A stretch of DNA of 64,000 nucleotides from Diphasiastrum complanatum. Lineage: Eukaryota > Streptophyta > Lycopodiopsida > Lycopodiales > Lycopodiaceae. The notes under the pieces were generated by a model. That model had not been told where the DNA came from. It did no database searches and saw only the letters and a program-made list of their open reading frames with translations. Location: contig CM055101.1 of the NCBI GenBank assembly GCA_029204225.1, positions 57,536,920 through 57,600,919 on the forward strand, read 5' to 3'. Shown one piece after another: positions 37,618-48,888 of the stretch (within the stretch, counting starts at the first letter, position 1; each line of letters begins with the position of its first letter). The position numbers and the translations under genes were made by a program.

Positions 37618-38558
37618 TCAGTGTTCTTTCATAAATGTGATTGTTTCATCAATATCTCTGCATTTGGTCTCGAGCTCATGTCTTTTACATACCTGCATAA
37701 AACTAATACAAACTGAGTTACAATAAATATAGATATTGTATTAGAAAGTTTTGATTGAAACTATTCATAAGGAATCGAGTGTTTAGAGTTACTTACGAGT
37801 TTACCATTGAAAACAAATCTAAAGACGATCATTGTATATAATGCTAATATTTTTTCGTTTTGAATGTCCACTGGCTTCCAAGAAATGATCGAGTGGCACC
37901 CATTTACCTTTGTTGTTTTTCCATCTTTGATAATGGAAGCATAAGCTCAACATTTGTTTTTCAATTTGATAACGGAAGCACATGGAAGACATTTTAATTC
38001 TGCATTCTATTTCTTCATCTAATCTTTTGTCCCATCCTTCATCCATAAGTTCAGATAATTTGCATACAAACATTGTTGAGATTTTGTGTACATTGACACT
38101 TGAAAAGAAATCCACAAATATATTCAAGAAAATAAACCAACTCAATCTGACTGTTTTTGATCTCGTGCTTATCTTTAATGAACTGTTTACATCATTATAT
38201 ATCTTGCAACAAAATGATTCTGAAACTGCAGCATCTGGTGCAATCCATTCATCACTTTCAAAACTAGGTAATGGAATTGGGACTATTTGTCCAAAATCTC
38301 CTTTTGTATCAGGAATGTACATTGATTCATAAAAAAAGAATCCCACTATCAGCTAGATCTTTTGCAGTTCTACCTCGATATTGCAGCTGTCCAATATCAG
38401 TGTGAATAACATCTAACACACCTGCTAGAGATCCACTGGGCTCCCATTTATTTATGTTGGATGGATATAAATCTACAAGAAGATAATGATCAGATTGGCA
38501 AGTTTGTTGGATTTATTTCCTCTACTCTCCTGAATCCCATTTTAATCTGCCTCCATTC
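37618..38558 (-). pseudogene. H3-element gene C main frame (copy III)
   Basis: Start MNGG at 38558, the DIGQLQYRGRT block near 38390, a frameshift near 38345, then a 175-codon open frame to 37819: FGQIVPIPLPSFESDEWIAP, SESFCCKIYNDVNSSLKIST, FLNIFVDFFSSVNVHKIST, ECRIKMSSMCFRYQIEKQML. About 60 codons before the donor at about 37796 are deleted (short fusion near 37825). The last exon ends at 37618. It converges on B with about 200 bp between stops. Conservation of the same frame in five copies argues that C was a real protein; its family is unknown. Confidence 0.5.
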
Positions 38559-39660
38559 ATGTTGCATATTTACTCGCATTGTCGCGCAGTCTACATATTA
38601 ACATGCAAATTCTCACAGGCGCAGAAAAAACAGAAGAATCGCGACACTGTGTTTTTATACGTGTTCTAGTGACAACCAACGTTCACCTCAGCACAGGCTA
38701 ACGTTGCACCCTTTTCACGCTCACCCCATGCAGTTGCGCTAACAAACTGGGCAACGATTGCAGCCACCCACGATCTCTTACAGACAACACATCCACCCTG
38801 TACTTTCTTCATCTACACACCTGTAACAATATGTATATATACTGAATACCATTTGCGTATTCAGTTTAATGATTGAAGATCAGAAGAGGAGAGTGTATGT
38901 AGATTAGCATCAGAAGCTTATAAGAGATATAGACGAAGTAGTTGTGCATTGATTCTTTATTGTCAGTATTAAGATTTCATTCCTTCACAGATTGAAATAA
39001 GCTTTGTAGAGCACGTGGTTTTGCCTGCTATTGTCTTGTGCTCTACCGGATTCTTGACATGTATACTTGATATACTTAATCTGATAACAGCTCTTTGTTC
39101 TGCGTTCAGATCTGTGTTATTATTGATATGCTTACTATTTTTTCTGTCTGACTTTTCTGATTGCTCTTTTTGGTAATAGACGACTAATATTTAGTCATGT
39201 CTTTTGCGAGTCATTCACGACTAATTATCAGTCGAGCCCAGTCTAGCTCCAATAAGTTTATTATTAGATATTTATGAATGACAAAATTCTAAATATAAAA
39301 AATGTCAATTCTCATAGAGTTCGAATTAAAGTAGAATCAATGTGTTACTGTATTGTGGGTCCTATCAGTGGATAAGGATCAGTTGGCCTCGCCACGAGGC
39401 AATTAGATGGGACATGCGTCCCGCCAATGACAGCATGGGTTTCATGAGTGAACAACTATATGTACAGTGTAATTTCATTTTGAGAAATACAGTTGCTATG
39501 TGAGCTTGCTGTGGAGAGTGTTTTCTGTCTGTGTTACTGTGTAGCATGATCTGTGTTCTTGTGCAAAGCAAATCCTAAGTCATAATTGCTTTTTTTGTGA
39601 CCCCGACGATTGAATCCATGCACATTTATCTTTGAATGCATACATACATGTTGGACTAGA
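38559..39660 (-). promoter_or_regulatory. Region between C main frame and upstream exon, with conserved hairpin
   Basis: TATATATA at about 38833 abuts the inverted repeat ACTGAATAC...GTATTCAGT (38841-38865), kept in copies I and V. It may be an intron of C or the promoter of a separate C. 39360-39600 is LTR-like insert sequence not seen in copy V. Confidence 0.4.
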
Positions 39661-39664
39661 ATTT

Positions 39665-39899
39665 CAAAAATAGATTTTCCTCTTGATGATGTTGTGAACT
39701 CCAAAATTCTGGCCTTTCAAAAAGATCCAAATGATAGTTTTGACCTTTTGCTTTTTTGAAATGCTCCTCTTGATGCTGGATGCATCAAAACCGAAGAGCT
39801 TTTTGAATATTTTCTTGGCACCCATAATCCATTATCATCTGTCTCGTTAAATAGAAGCACAAAGTCGATTGAGGAGCACGGCTTCCTTGATGGCGCCAT
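39665..39899 (-). pseudogene. Upstream exon MAPSRK of gene C, or a separate small gene (copy III)
   Basis: The minus strand starts MAPSRKPCSSIDFVLLFN at 39899, continues KYSKSSSVLMHPASRGAFQK and fades near 39665. The basic start and the block WVPRKYSK are kept in copies II, III and V. In copy II a deletion joins it to the C main frame, but in III and V it is about 1.1 kb away. Whether it is exon 1 of C or a separate gene cannot be decided from the sequence. Confidence 0.4.
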
Positions 39900-40309
39900 T
39901 CGTAATGTACATGCAAAAATCTGAAACAATGAACTATGAATCTGAAAATTTGCGTAGACAAAAAGCCATGAATCTGAGAAAATGTGTTGGCGTAAATTTG
40001 AAATACTGATCTATGTGGCGCCACGAATTAACTCTGGTTAACCCTGTTAACCATGATTTGACAATGCATATACATCAATGGTACATCGATTTTCTCATCT
40101 CAACCATCTGTCATATTCATTTTCAATATTTTTGGGTCTCTTCAGGTAGTGATGAGCTGGAAGGGCAGACCTCATCAACCAATAGCATTTCCACATGCTG
40201 CCCGATGAAACAACAATATATTTTAAAAATATATTTTATTTATATTTGAAAAATTCTACGTTACATAGAACCCCGATTTCAACGTTTCAATTGGTCCACA
40301 TGACAACGA

Positions 40310-40385
40310 AAATAAAAAATGAAATAAAAAAACATCCTTTTTAAAGGCCATTTTCGGGCTCTAAGTTTCTCTAATGTTCATTTTT
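40310..40385 (-). repeat. H3-element C-side end, TIR-like (copy III)
   Basis: The minus strand reads AGAGAAACTTAGAGCCCGAA and on to GGATGTTTTTTTATTTC, matching 23158, 50881 and, inverted, 55906-55965. The palindrome-like TTCTACG...CGTTACATAGAA zone is at about 40253. Confidence 0.6.
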
Positions 40386-41190
40386 ATCATGTGTAGAGCC
40401 CTTTTGGCCCTCTTGTCATACCTTGTTTGATCTTGTTCTGTTGTTGGCCTCTCCTCCAAACCTACAAGAATATCCAAAACATCATTCATCTCAAAAAGTG
40501 ATTTTATCCTCACTTTTCACAATGAATAATTAGTTGAGGTAAGCCTACCATTGACTTCCAACATGACTCAACTTGATGTAGTGATGTAGCAATGACCTGA
40601 TCCTCTCTTTCAACCTGTTTCAATGCACAAAGGACTCCTCTAAACAGCAACAAATGTGTTCAAAGGAAAATCACAAACATATGAAGCTTCTCAATTCTCT
40701 TCTAGCACTTATACCAAGCAAATCAACACATAGAATAGTGAAATCTTGATCAACCTATGATCTATCCTCAATTTAATAACCCTTGCCACTTCCTAAGATT
40801 GAAACACACTCAAATGAAGTTCAGTAACCTCACAATCTAGAGATCCAACAAAATTAGAGTTTTGACAAAATCACAAAAAATTGATCATTTCAAAATCTAC
40901 ATGCAATTGTAAAACTTGATATGCAATCTTGTAGCCACCACTTTGACTTTTTCAATGTTCTAAAAATCGGCCAAATCCAACAAGTAATGTGTCGAAAATC
41001 GGAATTGATCAAGAATATAACCCTATTTAGGGTTTTGATCCAGAAAAGATCCAATCTACATATGCAATAAACTCGATTTTGGTGTAGAATCCAATCTAGC
41101 ATGTTCTAGTATTGATATCTTCTCCAAATCATTGATATATGTGAATGCTTCCCTCATAATTTGAAACACAAGCTCTGATACCTTTCATCT
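40386..41190 (-). pseudogene. Copia leader and gag start
   Basis: The minus strand from about 40570 encodes the gag start seen at 50685 (ANDRLTSTNYSLWKVRMK there; here with stops), ending ALHMIKMNIRET next to the H3-element end. The leader continues to the degraded PBS at about 41180. Most of the LTR is deleted. Confidence 0.6.
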
Positions 41191-41329
41191 TTGGTTAGAA
41201 AGACAAGCAAATCACCAATCTTGCCAATGTTGGATAAACACTATGAATGAGATGCAAACTCTAATAGCTCTTGATCAAACATCAATCAAAACATAAAATA
41301 ATAGAAAGTATAATGTTCAATGCTAAGGA

Positions 41330-41940
41330 AATTTTTTTCAGTTATCTTCAAAAAACTTACATTTTATAGGCAGATTTATAAAAGCTAAGCAAATCAGATT
41401 TTACAAATAAAAATAATCTTAAGCTTATTGTAGCTAGAATTGCGCAGATTAAATAGCTTAAGTTTTGCAAGCGCCACGTGCTGCAGAGTAACTAGTATTC
41501 TTTTACATGTATTTGCGAAAACGTGTTTGCAAATTAGTTGTGCAGCGTCAGGGTTGCAAAAACGTTGTGCAGTGTCAGGGTGCTTACTGCATACTAGTGT
41601 ATACTGTGTACGCTGTCACTCTCCTTTAGTATGCACTATGCACCTCTCTCCACATTTCTCTATATATTTTTTGGATGACGTGAAAGATAAGACAGTAGCT
41701 CCTTGTCTGTTATTCGATCACACCCAATTCAAAGACGTTCAGCAAAAAGTATATTGCTCTGGAATACATAAGCAATATAAGCTGAGATTCATGACATTCA
41801 CCGAGTTTGTTTTATATGAACAACACCACAAAATAATGTGTTACATTTCATACGCTGAGTTACAACATTACTAGGAAGGAAGAGCGTAGCACCGGACGGA
41901 TTTATTTATTCTTTTAGAGACATCAATACTAGTAAACTTG
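41330..41940. repeat. A-gene tail and Hsp20 downstream repeat (duplicate of 28.8-29.56 kb)
   Basis: Collinear with 28780-29560 but with a deletion of about 190 bp near 41367. It carries the same non-selected ORF at 41636-41874. Confidence 0.7.
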
Positions 41941-41997
41941 TGAAAACCAGGACGGATTTGGTTCCAATGTGAAAACGAGTAGCATAAAATTCTAGCT

Positions 41998-42114
41998 CTA
42001 AAAATCAAGATTTGGAAACTGCGGAATGTTCAGCTGCCATTGGTACCGCTGATGAAACATGTACTTAGCTTGGTGTTGTTGGTAATATCTGGCCAAGGCA
42101 TATGTGATCTGTGC
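41998..42114 (-). pseudogene. Orphan terminal exon, second copy
   Basis: Acceptor CTACAG then 38 codons to TAG, same frame and length as 29588-29704 (AQITYALARYYQQHQAKYMF). Confidence 0.45.
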
Positions 42115-42452
42115 CTGTAGATAACAGAAAATGCCCATACACAAAACTAACAATATACACTGGATATTCACAATCTCAACAGAAAATCACCTGAGGCTCA
42201 TCTGAGAGAGTCAGACCAAAAAAAAATCAAAGTCAACACGTAGATAATTAAAAACGCCTTCGTGAGGCAAACTTATATATTACTAATAGCAAAACTTGAT
42301 GATACAAAGCGTTTCTTGCGTCCGCCTGCATTCAAGGTTTCATTCCGGACATAGCGTCTTATTAGAAAGCAAATCGTGAAGATTGAGCTAGACGTATGTT
42401 GTTCGAAAATCTCATGAGCCCTATTATCTCGCATGTGCTATGCTGTTGCACT

Positions 42453-43121
42453 TTAGCCAGAAATTTCTATGGCCTTCACTTCGGACTTGGGTTTCTCAAT
42501 TTTAGGAACTGTGACGGTGAGGACGCCGTCCTCAACCTTGGCCTTCACTTCCTCCAATTTCGCATTCTCTGGTAACCGGAAGCGTCGCAAGAAACTGCCC
42601 TGTGTACGCTCCACCCGATGCCACTTGTCCGTCTTCTCCACCTCCTCTTTCTTGCGTTCTCCGCTTATCTGTAACGTGCGTCCATCTTCCACCTGAACCT
42701 TTACTTCTTCCTTTTTCAACCCTGAAATCCAAAACAAAGACATATTCAATAGATTTAGAATACAGATCAGATGAATCAGAGAAAACGAACAAGAACTACT
42801 ATAAGGAGAGCACGGGCATGAAGATTTTCTGGCAACAAGCCAGGTTGAGGAACATTATTCGAAATTGTGTGCACAAAGCCTTGAGATGTATGCTAAGATC
42901 AGGAACAATGAATCACCTGGTAGATCGGCCTTGAAAATGTGAGCCTCCGGGGTTTCGACCCAATCAACTCGAGTACTAGCAATGGCGCTCACATCCTGTG
43001 CGAACCGTCGAGAAGGTGCATTGTCCCACAGAGGAATTCTGTCAGCTGAAGGCTCAAAAAATCTATCCAAGGGATCAAAAATACTTTGGTCTCCACCAAA
43101 GAAGAATGGTGTCAAAGCCAT
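42453..43121 (-). CDS. Class I small heat-shock protein (Hsp20), copy 2
   Basis: Exons 43121-42917 and 42721-42453 with a 195-bp intron; 157 residues, differing from copy 1 at only a few positions (GGDQS for GEDQS, DRIPLW for DRFPLW, KAKVEDG for KAKAEDG). All domain features of copy 1 are kept: [14 protein letters not shown] across the splice, P-x14-GVL, terminal IEISG. The surrounding 2.3 kb duplicates 28.8-31.2 kb, including the promoter, so both should be heat-inducible. There is no disabling change. Confidence 0.92.
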
Positions 43122-43465
43122 ATCCAGTTAAAAACGAAAAAACGAGCTTCCTTCTCAGAAATGAATTGCCGTACTTTGCGGTTTCCAAGATTGTCCGTCG
43201 ATCGCGAGTTGATCGAACAATTGAGAATCCGCGATGTAGAGATTATATCGATTACTATAACCGCGTAGCTGTAGATAGCTGGTAACGAAGTCACTGATAT
43301 CGTGCAAGCTATGGAAGAATGAGGAAAACCAGAAAGGCTTGTGAAATATATAGAGAAAAATGTATGTTCGTGAGGTGCGAGGGGAGAGTAGAAAGGGAGG
43401 TCGAAGAACGGTCTAGAAAAATCTTGTACATTCCTCTTTCTCTAAGTTTCTAGAGTTTTCTTCCA
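43122..43465 (-). promoter_or_regulatory. Hsp20 copy 2 promoter
   Basis: HSE array at about 43435-43463 (minus strand GAAGAAAACTCTAGAAACTT) and TATA at 43345-43355, as in copy 1. One base differs inside the array (CTCTAG after AAAA). Confidence 0.78.
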
Positions 43466-43619
43466 CCCCGGGCTTTTATTTTTTTCTCTCTTCAGCCCTT
43501 TACAGCAATACTGGCATAAGTAATTATGGGCCTTTCTCTACCTTTTGAGAGGTTTCTTCCAGCATTAGGGCTTCTTTGCATGTGCAAAACCCGGCAGTTC
43601 TTGATGCCAACGATTTTCG

Positions 43620-44440
43620 GCCTTCTTGACAAAATCAGCCGCTGGGTCGATATGGCCACGCACCTCCTCAGGGAGGGTTTTCGGGCTCCCCGGGTTGGCC
43701 TGCCACCAATGCTACGCTCATGACTGCAACAAATCAGCAGTAAATGAGCACTTGGCAACAACAAATCTACTCCTGGCTGCAACAAATCTGCACCTGGCAA
43801 AGTAGGATCGTGGGATGACTGATTCCAGCATGCAAAGATCAATCCTCACCCAAATCCTCACCCGGTCCTGGCAGAGGCCCGCCGTCCCACTGTTTTCATC
43901 ATTTACGGGCCAAGCACCTCATGTGAAGAGGCCCTTCTATTAGCCTCTCCTCTCTTCTCCCATTTTACAACAATTACCTTCTTCATTTATATTTCACAAG
44001 CATGTCCCCCAAAATTGTTCTAAAATAATATGTATTTTTTATTGTTTTTAATGAAGTGTAATAAATTCATGTTTATTATTGTTCATAGTAAATAATACAT
44101 TACAAATGTGTTTTGTTGTTTTTTGTTTGTAGTAAATGCATCTTACACATCTAGTTCATTCAATCATGTCTATCTTTAAACAAACATAATTGTGCCATTT
44201 CATATAAAAGAAATTTTGTAGCAATACGTTAGGTATAATGGAAAGCCATGGCCAATGATTTTTTCAAAATGCCTTATTCGATCCCTTGTACTCAACACAC
44301 ATTCAAGAGCTTCTATCTTCTTTTCCTTTAATAAAAACAACAAGCATAACAACTTATCAGGTTGTATGTGTCCCATTTTAAGATGATTTTTTATTGGATT
44401 AGTAATCTATATCTCCTCTATCTAAGAAAACTAATATGGT
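43620..44440. other. No gene seen
   Basis: The duplication ends near 43635. A G/C-richer stretch (43640-43920) repeats loose phrases AACAAATCT/GCACCTGGC; the rest is AT-rich. Confidence 0.4.
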
Positions 44441-44995
44441 TGTCTAAAGATAGGTTACTCACCTGAAATCAACTTTATCATGTGGTCTATTGACCTAGAA
44501 GATGATAAACCATGAGGTACTTCTGTTCGAAATAAATCTTGAAATTCATTTATGATTGCATTTATTTCTGTTTGTTCCATATCTAGATTCATTGAAGTAG
44601 GAACTTAAATTTTTTACAATTATTTAGATACATATAAGAAAATATCCAAAATGGACATGACAAACAAAGAATAAACATCATATTGTGAAATGTCAGAATT
44701 TTCCTTTACATAAACCATTCCAAATGGATGTATGTATTTGTTACCAAAAAGTGTAAATACTCTATCCCCCTCTTTGTGAGAGCACATGTTTTCTGAAATC
44801 AATATAAGGAGATTTCCTAAATAACCATTCATAGCCTAAAATCATATCCATATGTGCTAAATCCAAAACATGAAAATCATGAAATTCTTCATAATCTTGT
44901 ATCACTATGGTACTGTGACTTTCTAAGTCTCCAACTTGGCTCTTGAAGCTAGATAATAATTTATATCTATGATTGTCAGCTTCAATTTCCAAACT
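44440..44995 (-). pseudogene. Ty3/gypsy protease to RT-linker fragment
   Basis: Minus strand: KSQVGDLESHSTIVIQDYEE then LDLAHMDMILGYEWLFRKSP and YIDFRKHVL (44992-44762), the C-terminal part of a Ty3-type retropepsin ('D.ILG..WL....P.IDF'). Further down, in other frames, PHGLSSSRSIDHMIKLISG at about 44460-44520 matches the conserved 'LP.GLPP.R..DH.I.L' linker that precedes RT. It is a different family from the 2 kb pol. Frameshifts and stops throughout; RT is absent. Confidence 0.6.
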
Positions 44996-44999
44996 AAGT

Positions 45000-46230
45000 T
45001 TCTACACAAAAATAGAGCTTATAAAATTATGAGTCTATTGGAATATCAACCTTTTGATTTTTTTACTGTGCCCTTTGAATGAACTAAACATTAGGCAAAA
45101 AGAGTTGTTATGAAAAAACAATCACAATTATAACTCCAACAAATTAATTTCCATTTTTTGACGACCTACCTACAAAGCCAATTCATAGAATCAAAGTAAA
45201 AGAAAATTTCATAGCAAGGCTATGAGGCAGCTGACGGAAAAGTGCTCATAACGGAGGCAATTCTTAGTGAATTGTGGAGCCATTTGTTGCAAACAAGAAT
45301 TGGGATAGGTTGCTGGACAACCGGGGTAGCTGTGGAGGTTCAATTCTCAATAATTGAATGGAAGGGAGTTCCAAATATATGCAACAAAGTCTAGTCCTTG
45401 CAGACCGGAGTTTACAGAGCAAAAAGCTTGGATTTTTCTCTATAGGATGGTGTTTTTGGATCTATAAGAAGTACAGTAGGGCACCCTGGTACAAGGATGA
45501 TGACTACAAGAAGCCAGGCTCAACTATGAAGCCATCATAAGAAGCCAGGCTCAGCCATGAAGCCATCATAAAAATGATGGATCTTCTATAAAAACTTACA
45601 ACTGGGTGCCCTAATACTGCTAATAGGAGGCTAGGTGGCCGTGGTCAGCCATGCTCCCATCCAAGAGTATTCAATCTATGAAGTTGTGATGGAACAATGC
45701 AGCTAGGGTATTATGGGAAGAACCCACGGATCTCGGGCTATTGAATATCAATTTGGGAGCTGTAAAAATCCAAAATTGGATGCAATAGGAGGACGATCTA
45801 GCAGCCAAGAAGCCATGACTGGCCGTGGAGGAGGGAAGCGTATGGATTGGATTCCAGGAAGCAGACAACCATAGCTGAGGGAGCTTTGAAAGCTTCAAAG
45901 AGAACAGAGAAGGAGAGAGGAGACCCAAGAGGTATTGCGCGTCCCACAGGAATGAGGCCCATAGTGTATTGAAGGGACCCGCGGACCCAGGGCTCAAGAT
46001 CAGCGCTCTAGATCTCTGATAGTCGTCCGATCAATGAAGAGGTGAATCCACGGTGAAGATCATGAGCAATGTGGGCCACAAGATCCTAAATAGCCATTAG
46101 ATGAACTTTGAAGGGGCCATGAAGAGATTTAAAGGGCAAATGAGGCTCATATTTCATTAGAAATCTTCACCCTGAAATTCAAATTGGACCTATGTGCTTT
46201 ATTCGAATACTCTTATCACATTTGAGCTTA
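45000..46230. other. Non-coding retroelement interior; 31-bp tandem pair at 45509-45570
   Basis: AGAAGCCAGGCTCAACTATG begins at 45509 and its near copy at 45540. From 45230 on the base composition and the phrase near 46155-46190 link it to the 19-22.6 kb non-coding element. Confidence 0.45.
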
Positions 46231-46655
46231 GATTTGATTTAATTTATTTATGAAAGCTTCAAATGTGATACTGTAATAAGTGTACAGTTAGTTTGATACT
46301 TAAATCATACTTGAGCTTGAGAGAGGGAGTTAGAGTTAGTAAGCTCAACTGTGATTGGACTTTTAGTGTAGTTAACAGTTGTTATGTACTGATTCAGTTT
46401 GGTAGGCTTTAGTTGAAAAGCCAGCCCGGGGGCTTGTCTCGGGTCAATAAGGGGAGTTTACCTATATATAGGCTAAAATGCCACGTAGACACCAATAGTG
46501 AATTTCATGCATTTATTAGGTCTATGCCACATGGCGTCCCCATGCTAAAGGGGACCTTCGCTTGTATATGAACAGTTTCTCTTTGTATTAAAGATGCTTT
46601 TGCTTTGTGAGCTCTTTGCTTGATGCTGTTACTTGTGGATGTTGTTTATGGTTTC
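46231..46655 (+). repeat. LTR-like segment
   Basis: It has TATATATAGG near 46464 and a body related in layout to the 18.6 kb LTR (AAATGTGATnnTGTAAT start). It ends where gene B of copy IV begins. Confidence 0.4.
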
Positions 46656-46659
46656 GATG

Positions 46660-47935
46660 GTAGTACAACTGAGTTTACTTTTACACATAGAATCTTTACA
46701 GAAAGAATGTTCAGGCTCCAATGACGACTGCAACAATCAAAATACAAATATCAATAAATCCGTACTTATTAAAGCAATGCCGACTGCAACAATCCAAATT
46801 AAAGCAACAAAAACAAACGAGCAATCCTCACTTATTCTCATATGGAATCAAATATTTTGCCACTGGATTGCATTCGATGAGATATACAGCCTTATCAAAA
46901 TTGGCTTCTTTTGTCTTCATTGCTCCCATAAAAAATGGACTAACAACAAAAACTACACCATGAGAATCAGAACTAATACTATCCTACAAAAAGCATCCTT
47001 CGGCTTTTACTATTACATCTGTAATCTCTGGTGTTTTATCTTTAAGCTCGGCACAAAATTTGGGGCCTAATCTAAAGCTTCTATGTGAATCTGGAAGAAA
47101 GAAATCAAAATAATTGCCAAGAAGATCAATTTTATTAGCTAAGTGGGCCTCGTACTGATTATAATGGTCAAAATAAAAAAAAAACTTGAGCGGGATCGTA
47201 TGGAAATTTGACAACAAGATTATATACAGGAGCAGAAAGAGAAATAGATATAATATTTACAGATTTCTCGGTTATTTTGTCGAGCTCCTCTTGGGTAATC
47301 ATCACTTTTGGTGAAGAAACCTTCTGAGGAGCTGGACGAATAACATGAGGAGGAGAGAGAGATTCTTGGTTTAAATCAGATTCTCCAACATCTGATTCAA
47401 ACCTCATGCGAGGTCTCTTCATAGGGATAACTCAAGGAGGAAGAGAAACAACTGGCTTTCGAGATCCAACCTTCTTGGTTTCAGGCTGTCTCTTTGTCCT
47501 CCTAGAGGTGGTCGACAAGTTTGTTCTATTCAGAGGCAAGTCTCTAGAGGTGTTGGCGTTATCCACATGTAGACCAGAATAACGATCCCAAAGTCTTTTG
47601 AGAATGATGGGAATCTGTTGGCATGATGGTGACACGCTTACCATGCATTCCCAAAAGACAGGTATCCTCAAAAAATTGGGCCAAAAAGTCTTCTATAGCA
47701 CCTTGTAAGGCCTGCATGGCTGTCACGGCAAAACGAACATCTAGCCCAAGTGACAGAGTGACATTCTTGATAGATCGGCTGAAAGGAGCCCTAGGGATCA
47801 ACAGTTCAGTTGATCTCTTATCTCCCTCAGCCAGACCTACTTTCTACCACGTCTACAGCCAGTACCAGAGGGAACACAGGCATGGGATGGCTGTACAATG
47901 GTTATGACACGGGCAGTAGATTTGGTCCTAGCCAT
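46660..47935 (-). pseudogene. H3-element gene B with full histone H3-like domain (copy IV)
   Basis: It starts MARTKSTARV at 47935, matching the H3 start MARTKQTAR; K4 is kept, K9 is not. A TAG at about 47839 and a small deletion precede VWLREIR and then STELLIPRAPFSR (47813), LDVRFAVTAMQALQ, IEDFLAQFFEDTCLL, GKRVTIMPTD (to about 47615): the H3 alpha-1, loop-1, alpha-2, loop-2 order without gaps. IPIILKRLWDRYSG in the next frame fits the H3 C-terminal helix. A basic linker (STTSRRTKRQPETKK), a TGA at 47434, then MKRPRM and the unknown domain to 46833, and the next exon to 46660. 'LIPRAPF' recalls plant CENH3, whereas loop-1 length and 'RVTIMP.D' are as in canonical H3. Disrupted by at least two stops and two shifts. 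Confidence 0.72.
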
Positions 47936-47939
47936 CATT

Positions 47940-48840
47940 CTTAGAATAAAAATAAATAAACTAGAAAAAAAAAGTTTGAATCCATGCGCAGGGAATGAAA
48001 ACAAAAGAATTTGCGATCAAAAGACGCTTGAGATCGATACCAAAACTGAATATCGGTTTCGAGCACAAGATAGATAGAGAATATGAGAATTGCACTTGAA
48101 AGTGATATTGGAATCACAACAGTATCAGTCTCGAGCGCACGGTGAGAAGGTGGAGTATTTTGCGAAGAGAGAGCGCGCTTGAGAGCAATATTGGGAGCGA
48201 AAACCAAAAATTCTACGAAAAAAATAAAAATTCCAAGGGTGTATATACAGGAGATTTTCACATGTGTGCAAAAAATGGATGATGACACGTGTCGGCATCT
48301 AACTGGTCCACATTGATTGTTCGTACTGATAATTATGACTCGATTATGAGGCCACATGGGTCGGGACACGTGCACGAATCAGATTTTGACATGTGTCATT
48401 TGGCACGTGATAGTCGTCAGATCAATCATTGTCTATACGACGGAATATTAATGACCAATCATGTGACAACACGTGTCCTTCTAAAACTCTTCCACACGTG
48501 CAAATTTTTTTTATAAATAGGTCATTTCTGACGTGGATTTTCACGCAAATTTTTGATTTCTTATCCGGATATCAATTTCAAGTGCGCCCATTCCACTGTC
48601 TACGTTCCGTTGACTATCTTGCGCCTAGAACCAATACTGCATAGTCTGGTATCGCATTCAAGCGCGTCTTACATCTTTTTTTTTTCTGATCTTTGTACAC
48701 GTGCTCGGATCCGATACCCTAGGTTCTTATATCTCTTTATGCTCCCAATTCCCTTTCATTTGTAAGATTTTATGTAGATCTTAGGAAGTGGATGACCGGA
48801 GCGCACATTGCCTTGAGATTCTTCTCTGACCTACATTTTG
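47940..48840. promoter_or_regulatory. Bidirectional promoter and stem-loop leaders (copy IV)
   Basis: Outward TATA boxes at about 48238-48248 (toward B) and 48508-48519 (TTTATAAATAGG toward A). ACGTG sites at about 48285, 48367, 48404, 48472 and 48493 between them. Stem-loop motifs lie on both sides (for example 48015-48210 and 48565-48860), as in copy III. Confidence 0.62.
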
Positions 48841-48888
48841 CGCTTGAGTGCAATATTGGAAATTTCACATTTGTATTTTTTGCTCAGA

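Larger units (their letters stand above)
33205..40385. mobile_element. H3-element copy III, most complete
   Basis: Order: A (minus), bidirectional promoter with stem-loops, B (plus), C (minus), upstream exon of C, C-side end with TIR-like sequence next to copia gag. It spans about 7.2 kb. No transposase, RT or integrase is recognised in A, B or C. The A-side border is uncertain. Confidence 0.65.

Noticed and set aside
37618-38558. Gene C as a 30K-type viral movement protein or a transposase
   Set aside because: Hydrophobic and acidic blocks are suggestive, but no diagnostic motif or DDE/D triad could be seen.
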